Origin: CAZCZU01 sp964503475
GTDB lineage: Bacteria > Pseudomonadota > Zetaproteobacteria > Mariprofundales > Mariprofundaceae
Length of the DNA: 64,000 nucleotides
Direction: 5' to 3'
Assembly (NCBI GenBank): GCA_964503475.1
Contig: CAZCZU010000001.1
Span: forward strand, 69,523-133,522
Below the pieces are notes generated by a model, which had not been told where the DNA came from, made no database searches, and worked only from the letters and a program-made list of their open reading frames with translations. Numbering within the stretch: the stretch's first letter is position 1; each line of letters starts with the position of its first letter. Shown here in pieces: positions 16,838 to 25,263 of this stretch. The translations under genes and the position numbers were made by a program.

Positions 16838-17050
16838 TCAGGCGATCAGCCGGGCCTCGATCTCGCTGACCTTGCGGGCATCCTTGCCGCTGATCCGCTG
16901 CAGCAGGAACGACCAGAAACTCGCTTCGCGCACGAAGTTTGCCTGGCGCCCCATGTAATCGATCCGGATACCGTGGCCATGCACCTCGACCCGAATCCCT
17001 TTCATGCCGCGAAATGCCGCGGCGATCGTCTCTGCCCGCACAACGTTCAT
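16838..17050 (-). CDS. Small basic protein, 70 aa, unknown
   Basis: A short minus-strand gene convergent with the kinase gene and divergent from exonuclease III. A good ribosome site (AAGGAGAGCATC) precedes ATG 17050, which is why I accept it. The protein has a short N-terminal helix, a beta pair (GIRVEVHGHGIRIDYMGRQ) and a C-terminal helix with SFLLQRISGKDARKVSEI. No signal peptide, membrane helix or cysteine is visible. I do not recognise the family; a nucleic-acid-binding or regulatory role would be a guess. Confidence 0.6.
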   Translation of the reverse strand: MNVVRAETIAAAFRGMKGIRVEVHGHGIRIDYMGRQANFVREASFWSFLLQRISGKDARKVSEIEARLIA

Positions 17051-17170
17051 GATGCTCTCCTTATCCCGCCTAACGGGGATGCCGCCAACCTGCAGGGTTC
17101 ACAGCCAGCTGTCGGTGAGTCGTCTCACGCTGCATTGCAATGGCAGCAAGGCTCGGACAGCATCGTCGGC

Positions 17171-17929
17171 ATGCGCATCACCTCCTGGAACGTCAATTCG
17201 CTCAACGTACGCCTGCCGCATGTGCTGGAGTACCTGCGAAAGGAGCAGCCGGATGTACTCGCCCTGCAGGAGACCAAGCTGCCGGACGAGAAATTTCCGC
17301 AGGCCGAGATCGAGCAGGCCGGCTACCGGGCAGTGTTCAGCGGCCAGAAGACCTACAACGGCGTCGCCATCTTAAGCCGCATAGCGGCCACTGATCCGGT
17401 ATACGACTTGCCCGGCCTGGACGATCCGCAGCGACGCCTGCTGGCGGTGACGCTCGGTGATCTGCGGATCATCGATGTCTACATTCCCAACGGTCAGGCG
17501 GTCGACTCCGAAAAATACGACTACAAGTTCCGCTGGCTTGAGGCCTTCCGCGCCTTTCTTGCCGGCGAGATGCGGCAACACGAACGACTGGTCGTGCTGG
17601 GCGATTTCAATATTGCGCCGGCCGATATCGATGTGCACAACCCGGCCCGCTGGCAGGAGAAGATCATGTGTTCGGGCAGGGAGCGCGATTTCTTCGCCTC
17701 GCTGCTGCAGCTGGGGCTGACCGATTCCCTGCGCCAGCTGCACCCGGAAGAGGGGATGCACAGCTGGTGGGATTACCGGCTGAATGCTTTCGATCGCGGC
17801 TGGGGGCTGCGCATCGACCATATTCTGGCCAGCCGTGCCCTGCAGGCCGTTGCCGGCGGTGTACACACCCGCTACCGGGCCCTCGAGCGCCCCTCCGACC
17901 ATGCTCCGGTGTGGGCGGAGCTGACATGA
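17171..17929 (+). CDS. xthA: Exodeoxyribonuclease III (AP endonuclease)
   Basis: Cuts DNA at abasic sites and removes 3' blocking groups in base-excision repair. 252 residues. Motifs of the exonuclease-endonuclease-phosphatase fold: MRITSWNVNSL (start), LALQETKLPD with the metal-binding Glu (about 32-41), YNGVAILSR, IDVYIPNGQ, VLGDFNIAPADIDV (about 142-155), and the closing RIDHILAS plus SDHAPVWAEL with the catalytic His. Start ATG 17171 chosen because homologues begin with M-R/K-I-x-S-W-N; upstream frame extension carries no similarity. Overlaps yjbQ by 4 nt. Confidence 0.96.
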   Translation: MRITSWNVNSLNVRLPHVLEYLRKEQPDVLALQETKLPDEKFPQAEIEQAGYRAVFSGQKTYNGVAILSRIAATDPVYDLPGLDDPQRRLLAVTLGDLRIIDVYIPNGQAVDSEKYDYKFRWLEAFRAFLAGEMRQHERLVVLGDFNIAPADIDVHNPARWQEKIMCSGRERDFFASLLQLGLTDSLRQLHPEEGMHSWWDYRLNAFDRGWGLRIDHILASRALQAVAGGVHTRYRALERPSDHAPVWAELT

Positions 17930-18345
17930 AACAGCTTCAGCATACGCTGCGCATCGCCGCCAATGGCCGCGGCTTTTATCATGTGACCCGCGACGTACAG
18001 GCACAGGTGAGCGAAAGTGGTATCACCACCGGCATGGCCTGCCTTTTCGTGCGCCACACCAGCTGCTCGCTGATGATTCAGGAGAATGCCGATCCGGACG
18101 TGCTGCATGACATGGAGCAGTTCATGCAGCGACTGGTTCCGGACGGCGATCCCCGTTTCCGGCACAGCGCCGAAGGGCCGGACGACATGCCGGCCCATAT
18201 CCGCATGGCCCTGACCCAGGTATCGCTGACCATCCCGATCACCAATGGACGCCTGGCGCTTGGCACCTGGCAGGGCATCTACCTCTACGAGCATCGCCTG
18301 CACACGATGAACCGTACCATTCTGCTGCATCTGCAGGGGGCATGA
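17926..18345 (+). CDS. yjbQ: YjbQ/UPF0047 family protein
   Basis: 139 residues of the widespread YjbQ family, trimeric proteins reported to show weak thiamine-phosphate synthase activity, with the physiological role uncertain. Signature: GMACLFVRHTSCSLMIQENADPDV (about 37-60, cited as two blocks: FVRHTSCSL and QENADPDV), and the C-terminal GTWQGIYLYEHR (about 113-124). The conserved His and Asp/Glu residues would bind a metal. ATG 17926 overlaps the xthA stop, so the two are co-translated; no functional link between the two is known to me. Confidence 0.92.
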   Translation: MKQLQHTLRIAANGRGFYHVTRDVQAQVSESGITTGMACLFVRHTSCSLMIQENADPDVLHDMEQFMQRLVPDGDPRFRHSAEGPDDMPAHIRMALTQVSLTIPITNGRLALGTWQGIYLYEHRLHTMNRTILLHLQGA

Positions 18346-18409
18346 CTGCCGTCACAGTCACGGCTTTCATGCGGTGCCATAGTCGCCGCCGTATGCAAGG
18401 AGGTGGCAG

Positions 18410-18520
18410 ATGTACGGTATCCTTACGGTTCAACCCCATCATTATAGCCGGATCGGGCCATGGGGCTATGCGATGATTGCCTGCCTCTGCGCCCTGATCG
18501 CCTCGACCATCGGCGCCTAG
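18410..18520 (+). CDS. Putative 36-aa single-pass membrane small protein
   Basis: Too short for ordinary gene calls. A near-perfect ribosome site, AAGGAGGTGGCAG, lies directly before ATG 18410, and the frame stops at TAG 18518. Residues 1-18 are polar and aromatic (MYGILTVQPHHYSRIGPWGY); residues 19-36 form one hydrophobic helix, YAMIACLCALIASTIGA, with two cysteines. It lies alone in the 280 bp between yjbQ and mreB. The ribosome site is stronger than those of most genes around it, which is the main support; no homologue is known to me. Confidence 0.55.
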   Translation: MYGILTVQPHHYSRIGPWGYAMIACLCALIASTIGA

Positions 18521-18625
18521 AGAATCCAGCCATCCCGCCACACCGCTGCCACAAAGCATTCCTTTACCTGAACAGTTCCGGCATTTATGCTCGGGCAGCT
18601 ATCCCTATCCACAGGTTTTAACACC

Positions 18626-19660
18626 ATGCTGCAAAAGATTTTCGGTATTTTCTCCCGCGACATTTCGATTGACCTCGGAACGGCCAACACACTGATTTAT
18701 GTGCGTGGCGAGGGGATCGTACTGAACGAACCCTCCGTTGTTGCCGTATACGACGAGGGGCGCAACAACCGCAAGGTGCTTGCCGTCGGCGCCGATGCCA
18801 AACGCATGCTGGGGCGTACGCCGGATGCCATCTCGGCCATCCGCCCGCTGAAGGATGGTGTGATTGCCGATTTCGTGGTCACCGAGGAGATGCTGAAACA
18901 GTTTATCCGCAAGGTGCACAAGCGCGCCTGGGGTATTGCTCCGCGCATCGTCATCTGCGTGCCTTACGGCTCCACGCCGGTGGAGCGTCGCGCCATTCGC
19001 GAATCGGCCCTGTCGGCCGGTGCCCGCGAGGTCTACCTGATCGAGGAGCCAATGGCGGCCGCCATCGGTGCCGATCTGCCGGTTACCGAGGCCTCCGGCT
19101 CCATGGTTGTCGATATCGGCGGCGGTACGAGCGAGATCGCCGTGATCTCCTATGGCGGTATTGTCTATTCGCGCTCGGTTCGCGTCGGTGGCGACAAAAT
19201 GGACGAGGCGATCATCAATCACCTGCGCCGCAAATACAGCCTGCTGATCGGCCATGCCACAGCAGAAAACATCAAGATGCAGCTGGGCAGTGCCTACCCG
19301 CAGGAGAAACGCCGCGAGATGGAGGTCAAGGGACGCGACCTGATCAACGGCGTGCCCAAGAACCTGACCCTGGATGATTCCGAAATCCTCGAAGCGCTGA
19401 CCGAACCGGTCAATGCCATCATCGAAGGCGTCAAAGTCTGTCTGGAACGCACCCCGCCGGAGCTGTCGGCCGATATCGTCGACAAGGGCATCATGCTGAC
19501 CGGTGGCGGTGCGCTGCTCGTCGGTCTCGACCAGTTGCTGCGCGAAGAGACCGGCCTGCCGGTCACGGTGGCCGAAAACCCGCTCGATTGCGTGGTGATG
19601 GGCAGTGGCCGCGTACTTGAAGAGCTGGATCGCATGCGGGGCGTACTCTTTAAGGATTAA
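18626..19660 (+). CDS. mreB: Rod-shape actin homologue MreB
   Basis: Bacterial actin that forms membrane-bound filaments and directs lateral wall synthesis. 344 residues. Actin-fold motifs: DISIDLGTANTLIYV (phosphate 1, about 12-26), EEPMAAAIGADLPV (about 139-152), VVDIGGGTSEIAVIS (phosphate 2, about 160-174), GIMLTGGGALLVGL (adenosine motif, about 290-303). The N-terminal LQKIFGIF is the amphipathic membrane anchor. Start ATG 18626 is the family start; an in-frame ATG at 18587 would put residues before the anchor helix. First gene of the mre-mrd operon, with mreC 6 nt downstream. Confidence 0.98.
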   Translation: MLQKIFGIFSRDISIDLGTANTLIYVRGEGIVLNEPSVVAVYDEGRNNRKVLAVGADAKRMLGRTPDAISAIRPLKDGVIADFVVTEEMLKQFIRKVHKRAWGIAPRIVICVPYGSTPVERRAIRESALSAGAREVYLIEEPMAAAIGADLPVTEASGSMVVDIGGGTSEIAVISYGGIVYSRSVRVGGDKMDEAIINHLRRKYSLLIGHATAENIKMQLGSAYPQEKRREMEVKGRDLINGVPKNLTLDDSEILEALTEPVNAIIEGVKVCLERTPPELSADIVDKGIMLTGGGALLVGLDQLLREETGLPVTVAENPLDCVVMGSGRVLEELDRMRGVLFKD

Positions 19661-19666
19661 CGCAGC

Positions 19667-20452
19667 ATGGGCCGCAAACAGAACCTGCGCCCGTGGCTCT
19701 GGGCCGCCGCCGCCCTCATTCTTGCATTTGCGCTGCTCAACACGCCTGCCGGCCAGCGCCTCAACCTCGGCATGGCTCCACTGATCGATGCCCTGCACGC
19801 TCCGGCCCGCTGGTGGAGTGAGCTTCAGCTCTGGACCCATGAACGCAAAACCCTGCAGCAAAACTATCTCAGGACACGCGAAGAGCTGGAAAAGCAGGCC
19901 TCGCTGATCCAGGAGGTCAACAGCCTGCGCCGGGAAAACCAGCAGCTGCGCAGCCTGCTCGGTATTCGTAACATCTCTGGCTACCACTGGCATGCCGCCA
20001 AGGTGCGTGGTCGCAGCCCCGACGCCATGAACCAACGACTGATTCTTGAAGTTGCGGGTGTCCATCGCGACGATGTGATCGTATCCAGCGAAGGCCTGGT
20101 CGGCCTGGTCGATACCGCCTCCGGCAGCCATGCGGTGATCCGCACCATCCTCGATGCCTCGGTGGCGGTACCGGTCACCATGGACGACCATGGCATCGCG
20201 GCCCTGGTGCGCGGCCAGAGCACAGACCTGAAAGTCGAATTCGTTCCATGGGCCAAGGTGCCTGCCATCGGCACCATCCTGCGCACCAGCGGTGCCGGCG
20301 GTATTTTCCCGCCCGGTATTCCGGTGGCACGCGTAAGCAAACTGCATAAGCAGCCCGGCGAAGTGTTTGCGGCGATTACCGCCGAACCGGTCGCCCACTG
20401 GCAACGGGAAAACTGGCTGGCAGTGGCAGGTAAGACCCCCGCTCACCCATGA
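19667..20452 (+). CDS. mreC: Rod-shape-determining protein MreC
   Basis: Bitopic periplasmic scaffold of the elongasome that binds and activates PBP2. 261 residues: short cytoplasmic part, TM helix about 10-27 (LWAAAALILAFALLNTPAG), coiled coil about 60-100 (RTREELEKQASLIQEVNSLR), then the beta-rich MreC core with GVHRDDVIVSSEGLVGLVD and a second barrel (FPPGIPVARVSKL). The start ATG 19667 follows the mreB stop by 6 nt. The stop overlaps mreD by 4 nt. Confidence 0.95.
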   Translation: MGRKQNLRPWLWAAAALILAFALLNTPAGQRLNLGMAPLIDALHAPARWWSELQLWTHERKTLQQNYLRTREELEKQASLIQEVNSLRRENQQLRSLLGIRNISGYHWHAAKVRGRSPDAMNQRLILEVAGVHRDDVIVSSEGLVGLVDTASGSHAVIRTILDASVAVPVTMDDHGIAALVRGQSTDLKVEFVPWAKVPAIGTILRTSGAGGIFPPGIPVARVSKLHKQPGEVFAAITAEPVAHWQRENWLAVAGKTPAHP

Positions 20453-20859
20453 TTTTTGCCTCGCTGATTCTCCTTGGCGCCCTGATCGGCATCATGCTTA
20501 ACCTGGCAACCAGCTCCGTACTTTTGCAGCCGGACTGGTCCCTGGCACTGCTGCTGGCCGCCCTTCTGGCCAGACGCCTGAGCTGGCCCTGGGTGCTTCC
20601 GGCCGTACTGGTTCATGACGTGGCCCTCTACTGGTCGCCTCTGGTGACATTTCCTTTCATGGCTTCCATCCCGGTCGTTCTGGCGCATATCGATGCCGCT
20701 ATCGGACCCGGTCTGCCGCAGCGATTCGGACTGCTTGTTGCCACAACCCTGCCCCTGCTCTGGTACGGCGGCGGCTTTATCCCATGGCTTATGACGGTGT
20801 TGATTACCGTCCCGATCTGGTATGCACTGGTGCATTCGCCCTATGTTGAACCAGCTTGA
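20449..20859 (+). CDS. mreD: Rod-shape-determining protein MreD
   Basis: Small integral membrane partner of MreC. 136 residues, shorter than the E. coli protein (162), almost entirely hydrophobic with about four or five helices. Sequence conservation in this family is weak, so the call rests on size, topology and position between mreC and mrdA. Overlaps mreC by 4 nt and mrdA by 17 nt. Confidence 0.9.
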   Translation: MIFASLILLGALIGIMLNLATSSVLLQPDWSLALLLAALLARRLSWPWVLPAVLVHDVALYWSPLVTFPFMASIPVVLAHIDAAIGPGLPQRFGLLVATTLPLLWYGGGFIPWLMTVLITVPIWYALVHSPYVEPA

Positions 20860-22669
20860 ACTGCGCGGCCGCTTCGATCGGCGCATCATTATTTTCACTG
20901 CCTTCGCCCTGTTGTTGCTGATCATTCTGCTCGGGCGACTGATCGACCTGCAATGGATTCACCACGAAGGGTTTTCCACCCGGGCCGAAAATAACCGCAT
21001 CAACGTCGTTCCCGTTCTGCCGACCCGCGGCGAGATTTTTGATCGCAACGGCCACGGCCTGGCGATCAATCACGTCTCCTATCAGGTCGAGGTCATTCCC
21101 GAGCGCGTCCAGGATATCGCTTCGACCCTGCGGACACTGGCCACGTTCCTGCACTGGGACGATGCCAAGCAAAAGCGCCTTGCGCTGCGTATCAAACGAT
21201 CGCGCTCGGATCGTCCGGTGCTGCTCGATGACAAGCTCGGCTGGAAACAGGTCGCACCGCTGGCTGCGCGTCTGCATCGCCTGCCCGGCGTCGACGTTCA
21301 GGCCGGAACCCATCGCTTTTATCCCTATGGCAAGATGACCTCGCACCTGATCGGTTACCTGTCTCTCGCTCAGCCCGACGATCTCAAGAAGGGTTATCTT
21401 GCCAACGAACTGGTCGGCCGGGCCGGGATCGAGATTCGTTACGAATCGCGTCTGCACGGAGAGCCCGGAGCCCAGCGCGAGGAGGTTGATGCCCTGGGGC
21501 GTCGCGTGCGTGTGCTGGAACGTACGCCGCCCAGAATGGGCGAGAACCTCCACCTGAGCCTCGATACCGACCTGCAACAAGCCGCTTCCAATGCACTCGG
21601 TGGCCGCACCGGGGCCGTGGTGGCCATGGATGTGCACACGGGTGAAGTGCTGGTGCTCCTCAGCCAGCCCGGTTTCGACACCAATCGCTTTATCACCGGC
21701 CTGGAGTCGGAGCAGTGGAATGCCTGGCTGCGCGACAAGCGCAAGCCGCTGTTGAACCGGACCATCCAGTCCGCCTATCCGCCGGGCTCCACCTTCAAGC
21801 CGATCACGGCCTTTGCCGGACTGCGTCACAACATTCCCCTGGCTACCGGTACAACCAATTGCCCCGGTTATCTCGAACTTGCCGATCGTAAGCTGCGCTG
21901 CTGGAAGCGTAGCGGCCACGGCCATATTGATCTGCATCGCTCGATTGTGGAGTCGTGCGATGTCTATTTCTATGAACTGGGCGATCAGCTCGGCATTGAA
22001 AGCCTGAGCGAGGAGGCGGAACTGTGGGGGCTCGGGCACCGGACCGGCATCAACCTGCCGGGTGAATCGCGCGGCATGATCCCCAGCATCGGCAGGAACG
22101 GGCTCATCGAACAGGCACGCCTGCATCCGAACTGGAAACATCGTAAATGGTTCCGCGGGGAAACGATGATCGCTGCCATTGGCCAGGGCGCCGTCAATGT
22201 CACCCCGCTGCAGATGGCGCGGATGACGGCCGCGATTGCCAATGGCGGGCAGTTACTCAAACCCCGGCTTGAGCGTAGCCTTGAGCCGGATATCGAGCGG
22301 GTGATTCCGTTGAAGCCGGAGTGGCTGGCCAAAGTTCACAGGGCCATGCGCGATGTGGTGGCCAATGTCCACGGTACGGCACACAGCAGCCTGAGCCGCA
22401 TGCCATGGGCCATGGCCGGCAAGACCGGTACCGCTCAGGTGATTGCCATGGCCCAGGATGACGAAACACCGGACGAGCCCCTTTATGACCGCCATAAGGA
22501 TCATGCCTGGTTTATCGGCTATGCCCCTTACGAACAGCCCCGCATTGCCATTGCCGTGTTTGTCGAGCACGGTGGCCATGGTGGCAGTGCCGCTGCTCCG
22601 GTGGCCGGTGCCATCGTTCAGGCGCTGGCAGCCAAGGAGAAGCAGATGGCCGCGAGCGAAACGCCATGA
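20843..22669 (+). CDS. mrdA: Penicillin-binding protein 2
   Basis: Elongasome transpeptidase that crosslinks side-wall peptidoglycan. 608 residues: TM helix about 18-40 (IIIFTAFALLLLIILLGRLI), pedestal domain with RGEIFDRNGHGLA (about 58-70), transpeptidase domain with the catalytic motif PPGSTFKP (SxxK, about 313-320), SxN-type motif in VESCDVYFY (about 371) and GKTGTAQ (about 529-535). Start ATG 20843 lies inside mreD and gives the usual short cytoplasmic tail; ATG 20822 is an alternative. Overlaps rodA by 4 nt. Confidence 0.97.
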   Translation: MLNQLELRGRFDRRIIIFTAFALLLLIILLGRLIDLQWIHHEGFSTRAENNRINVVPVLPTRGEIFDRNGHGLAINHVSYQVEVIPERVQDIASTLRTLATFLHWDDAKQKRLALRIKRSRSDRPVLLDDKLGWKQVAPLAARLHRLPGVDVQAGTHRFYPYGKMTSHLIGYLSLAQPDDLKKGYLANELVGRAGIEIRYESRLHGEPGAQREEVDALGRRVRVLERTPPRMGENLHLSLDTDLQQAASNALGGRTGAVVAMDVHTGEVLVLLSQPGFDTNRFITGLESEQWNAWLRDKRKPLLNRTIQSAYPPGSTFKPITAFAGLRHNIPLATGTTNCPGYLELADRKLRCWKRSGHGHIDLHRSIVESCDVYFYELGDQLGIESLSEEAELWGLGHRTGINLPGESRGMIPSIGRNGLIEQARLHPNWKHRKWFRGETMIAAIGQGAVNVTPLQMARMTAAIANGGQLLKPRLERSLEPDIERVIPLKPEWLAKVHRAMRDVVANVHGTAHSSLSRMPWAMAGKTGTAQVIAMAQDDETPDEPLYDRHKDHAWFIGYAPYEQPRIAIAVFVEHGGHGGSAAAPVAGAIVQALAAKEKQMAASETP

Positions 22670-23769
22670 ATGAGCTGAAGCATATCGACAAGATTCTGCT
22701 CGGCTGCCTGCTTGCGCTGGCAGCCGTGGGCATGGCCACGCTCTATGCCGCCACATGGCAAGGCAACCCGAATCTCTTCTACCGCCAGGGCGTGTTCTGG
22801 CTGTTCGGCTTTGCCCTGATGCTTTCCCTCTGCTTTATCCCGACGCGGATGATCGCTTTGACGGCATGGCCCGGCTACCTCCTGGCCCTGATTGCCCTGG
22901 CCCTGGTGCCGCTCGTCGGCGAGGTGCAGATGGGGGCCCGGCGCTGGCTCAACCTCGGCATTGTGAACCTGCAGCCCTCCGAGATGATGAAATGGGCCCT
23001 GATGCTGATGCTCGCCTTCTGGTTCGCCTCGCGTGAGGCCAACCGGCTCTCTGCCCTTGCGGCAGCCGTTGCTTTCGCGGCCCTCCCGGCTGCCCTGATC
23101 ATTATTCAACCGGATCTCGGCACCACGCTGGTGCTGCTCTTTGCCGCTTCGGCCATGATCATGGCGGCGGGGCTACCCTGGAAATGGTTTTTTGCCGCCG
23201 TGGTGGCAGCCCTGGCCTCATTGCCCCTGCTCTGGTCGAACATGCACGATTACCAGAAGTCGCGTGTATTGAGCTTTCTCGATCCGCAATCCGATCCGCT
23301 CGGGGCCGGTTATCATGTGATCCAGTCGAGTATCGCCATCGGCTCCGGCGGCCTCTTCGGGCAGGGATTCCTGCAGGGGTCGCAGGCTCGCCTGCATTTC
23401 CTTCCCGAGCAGCATACCGATTTCATCTTTGCCGTTCTGGCCGAGGAGGGGGGGCTGTTTGCCTCCGCCATTCTCCTGGCACTTTACGGTATCATGCTGC
23501 TGCGCATTCTTTTCATTGCCCACAGTGCCCATAGCCGTTTCGCGTCGCTGCTCTGCATCGGTATCGCCACCATTTTCATGCTCTATGTCTTCGTCAATAT
23601 CGGCATGGTTTCGGGCATGCTGCCGGTGGTCGGCGTGCCTCTGCCGTTCATCAGTTACGGCGGTTCGGCCCTCGTCACCATGCTGGTGGCGCTGGGCCTC
23701 GTGCTACGCGTCTCCATCGAATCGAATGGCACCATTCCCTGGCAACGCACCGGTAATCCGCTCGCCTGA
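22666..23769 (+). CDS. rodA: Peptidoglycan glycosyltransferase RodA
   Basis: SEDS-family polymerase that works with PBP2 to build lateral peptidoglycan. 367 residues, about ten TM helices. SEDS features: GARRWLNLG (about 86-94, the catalytic-loop region), LQPSEMMKW, QPDLGTTLVLL (about 147-157), LPEQHTDFIFAVLAEEGG (about 246-263) and the terminal signature VVGVPLPFISYGGSALVTML (about 322-341). Last gene of the mre-mrd operon, convergent with the following gene with only 8 bp between and no visible terminator. Confidence 0.97.
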   Translation: MNELKHIDKILLGCLLALAAVGMATLYAATWQGNPNLFYRQGVFWLFGFALMLSLCFIPTRMIALTAWPGYLLALIALALVPLVGEVQMGARRWLNLGIVNLQPSEMMKWALMLMLAFWFASREANRLSALAAAVAFAALPAALIIIQPDLGTTLVLLFAASAMIMAAGLPWKWFFAAVVAALASLPLLWSNMHDYQKSRVLSFLDPQSDPLGAGYHVIQSSIAIGSGGLFGQGFLQGSQARLHFLPEQHTDFIFAVLAEEGGLFASAILLALYGIMLLRILFIAHSAHSRFASLLCIGIATIFMLYVFVNIGMVSGMLPVVGVPLPFISYGGSALVTMLVALGLVLRVSIESNGTIPWQRTGNPLA

Positions 23770-23777
23770 TACCACCG

Positions 23778-24575
23778 CTACATTTTCAGCCCGGCTGCGA
23801 TAATCAGGCAAAGCGATAACAGCATAAACAGGCCTTTCAGCACTGCGCGCAACAGCTCCTCGCCAATTTCGCCATGCAGCCTGGCGGCCCAGCCGGTGGA
23901 GTGGGGGAGAATGATCAGAATACCGATCCAGAAGCTGGCCAGGAATGGCAGATGTTCGCCCAGCATGGCTCGCCAGTTCTCTTCTGCTGCCACGTTGATG
24001 CCGACGGCCATGGCGGCCATCAGCAGCCCGCACGCCGCCGAAGTACCGACGGCATGCCGCAACGGTAATGTGCGCCGCAGGGCAGGGGTGAGCATCGTAC
24101 CGCCACCGATCCCGAGCGATCCGGAGAGATAACCGATCGGCAGCGATACCAGTCTGAGATGCAGCTTCCTGCCCTGTGCCGGATTCAGTTCACGCCCATA
24201 ATCCCTGGCAATCCAGGCATCGAGCAGTCCCAGCCCGGCCAGTACCCAGGCCTCGGGCAGATGCAGGGTGCTCCACAGGCCGATCGATGCGCCGACTGCC
24301 AGCCCCGGCAACAACAGTTTCAGCGATGGCATATCGGTATGCCCCAGTCGCCAGTGCGTTCGGGCCGAGAAAAAGCCGGTGATGACAACAGCTACCATAC
24401 TGCCAAATACGGGGATAGCAGCACCGTCATGGGTTCCCGGCAGCATGGCATAGAGCAGGGGAACATAAATCAGTCCGCCCCCGACACCGGCCAGCCCTGC
24501 CAGAACGCCCCCTATACCGCCAGCAGCCAACCCCGCCAGCAGTCCATACGCCCATATTGATATATCCGTTTCCAT
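23778..24575 (-). CDS. TSUP (TauE/SafE) family membrane transporter
   Basis: Integral membrane protein of the TauE/SafE/DUF81 family, members of which export sulfite, sulfoacetate or other organosulfur anions. About 265 residues with eight predicted helices and the typical duplicated glycine-rich motif: VLAGLAGVGGGLIYVPLLYA near the start and GYLSGSLGIGGGTMLTPALR in the second half. I start it at ATG 24575 (METDIS) because the signal helix follows; two more ATGs lie 12 and 54 nt upstream. Substrate cannot be told from sequence. Convergent with rodA. Confidence 0.88.
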   Translation of the reverse strand: METDISIWAYGLLAGLAAGGIGGVLAGLAGVGGGLIYVPLLYAMLPGTHDGAAIPVFGSMVAVVITGFFSARTHWRLGHTDMPSLKLLLPGLAVGASIGLWSTLHLPEAWVLAGLGLLDAWIARDYGRELNPAQGRKLHLRLVSLPIGYLSGSLGIGGGTMLTPALRRTLPLRHAVGTSAACGLLMAAMAVGINVAAEENWRAMLGEHLPFLASFWIGILIILPHSTGWAARLHGEIGEELLRAVLKGLFMLLSLCLIIAAGLKM

Positions 24576-24684
24576 CCCCGCCAGCATGCCAGAATCAGGC
24601 TCAAAACCGGAACAGTTGTTCCATACCATTCAGCGAAAATAAAATGACTGGCTTTCCGGTGCTTTATTCAGTTATAACGGGTAT

Positions 24685-25263
24685 ATGAACGCTGACCGGA
24701 ATTTACCGCCGGATGGCCCGGGTTTCCTGGCCCTGCTCCACTATCGGCTTGATTCGTCCGATCGCATTATCGAGACGGATTCAATGTGGGATCGATTTGC
24801 CCGCCATAACGGCGGTCTTTTCATCACTTCGCATGAAATTTCCGGCAAGTCGATCTGGAATTATGTTGCGGGTCCCGAGACTCGCTCCATCTACGAATCG
24901 CTTTTCAAGCGTGTCCGGGATCAGCGTACCCGGCTGCTCATTCCGTTTCGCTGTGACTCACCATCGCTGCGTCGTTATATGAATTTGATTATCCATCCCG
25001 CCATTGCCGGTGGACTCGATCTCTATTCCCTGACCATTCGTGAGCAGCCCCAACCCTATCAGCCCCTCCTCGATGCCAGCACACCTCGTTCCGATGACAT
25101 CATCATCGTGTGCAGCTGGTGCAAAAAATTACGGGTTTCGGACGGCCGATGGCTCGAACTTGAGCAGGGGGTACGTGAACTTGAGCTTTTCGATCGCGAT
25201 CTGCCGATGCCCCGTATTTCACATCACATCTGCCCGGACTGTCTGAAAAAGCTATCGAGATAG
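24685..25263 (+). CDS. PAS-like protein with C-terminal zinc ribbon
   Basis: 192 residues. The N-terminal 125 residues have a PAS-like pattern (RIIETDSMWDRFARHNGG, SGKSIWNYVAGPETRSIYES, LIPFRCDSPSLRRYMNLII). The C-terminal part contains two CxxC pairs, CSWCKK (about 146-151) and CPDC (about 185-188), with a His pair (SHHIC) just before the second: a probable zinc-binding ribbon. Similar two-part proteins occur in many proteobacteria as single genes without a known role; redox or ligand sensing is plausible. Start ATG 24685 after ATAACGGGTAT has a weak ribosome site. Divergent from the TSUP gene. Confidence 0.7.
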   Translation: MNADRNLPPDGPGFLALLHYRLDSSDRIIETDSMWDRFARHNGGLFITSHEISGKSIWNYVAGPETRSIYESLFKRVRDQRTRLLIPFRCDSPSLRRYMNLIIHPAIAGGLDLYSLTIREQPQPYQPLLDASTPRSDDIIIVCSWCKKLRVSDGRWLELEQGVRELELFDRDLPMPRISHHICPDCLKKLSR

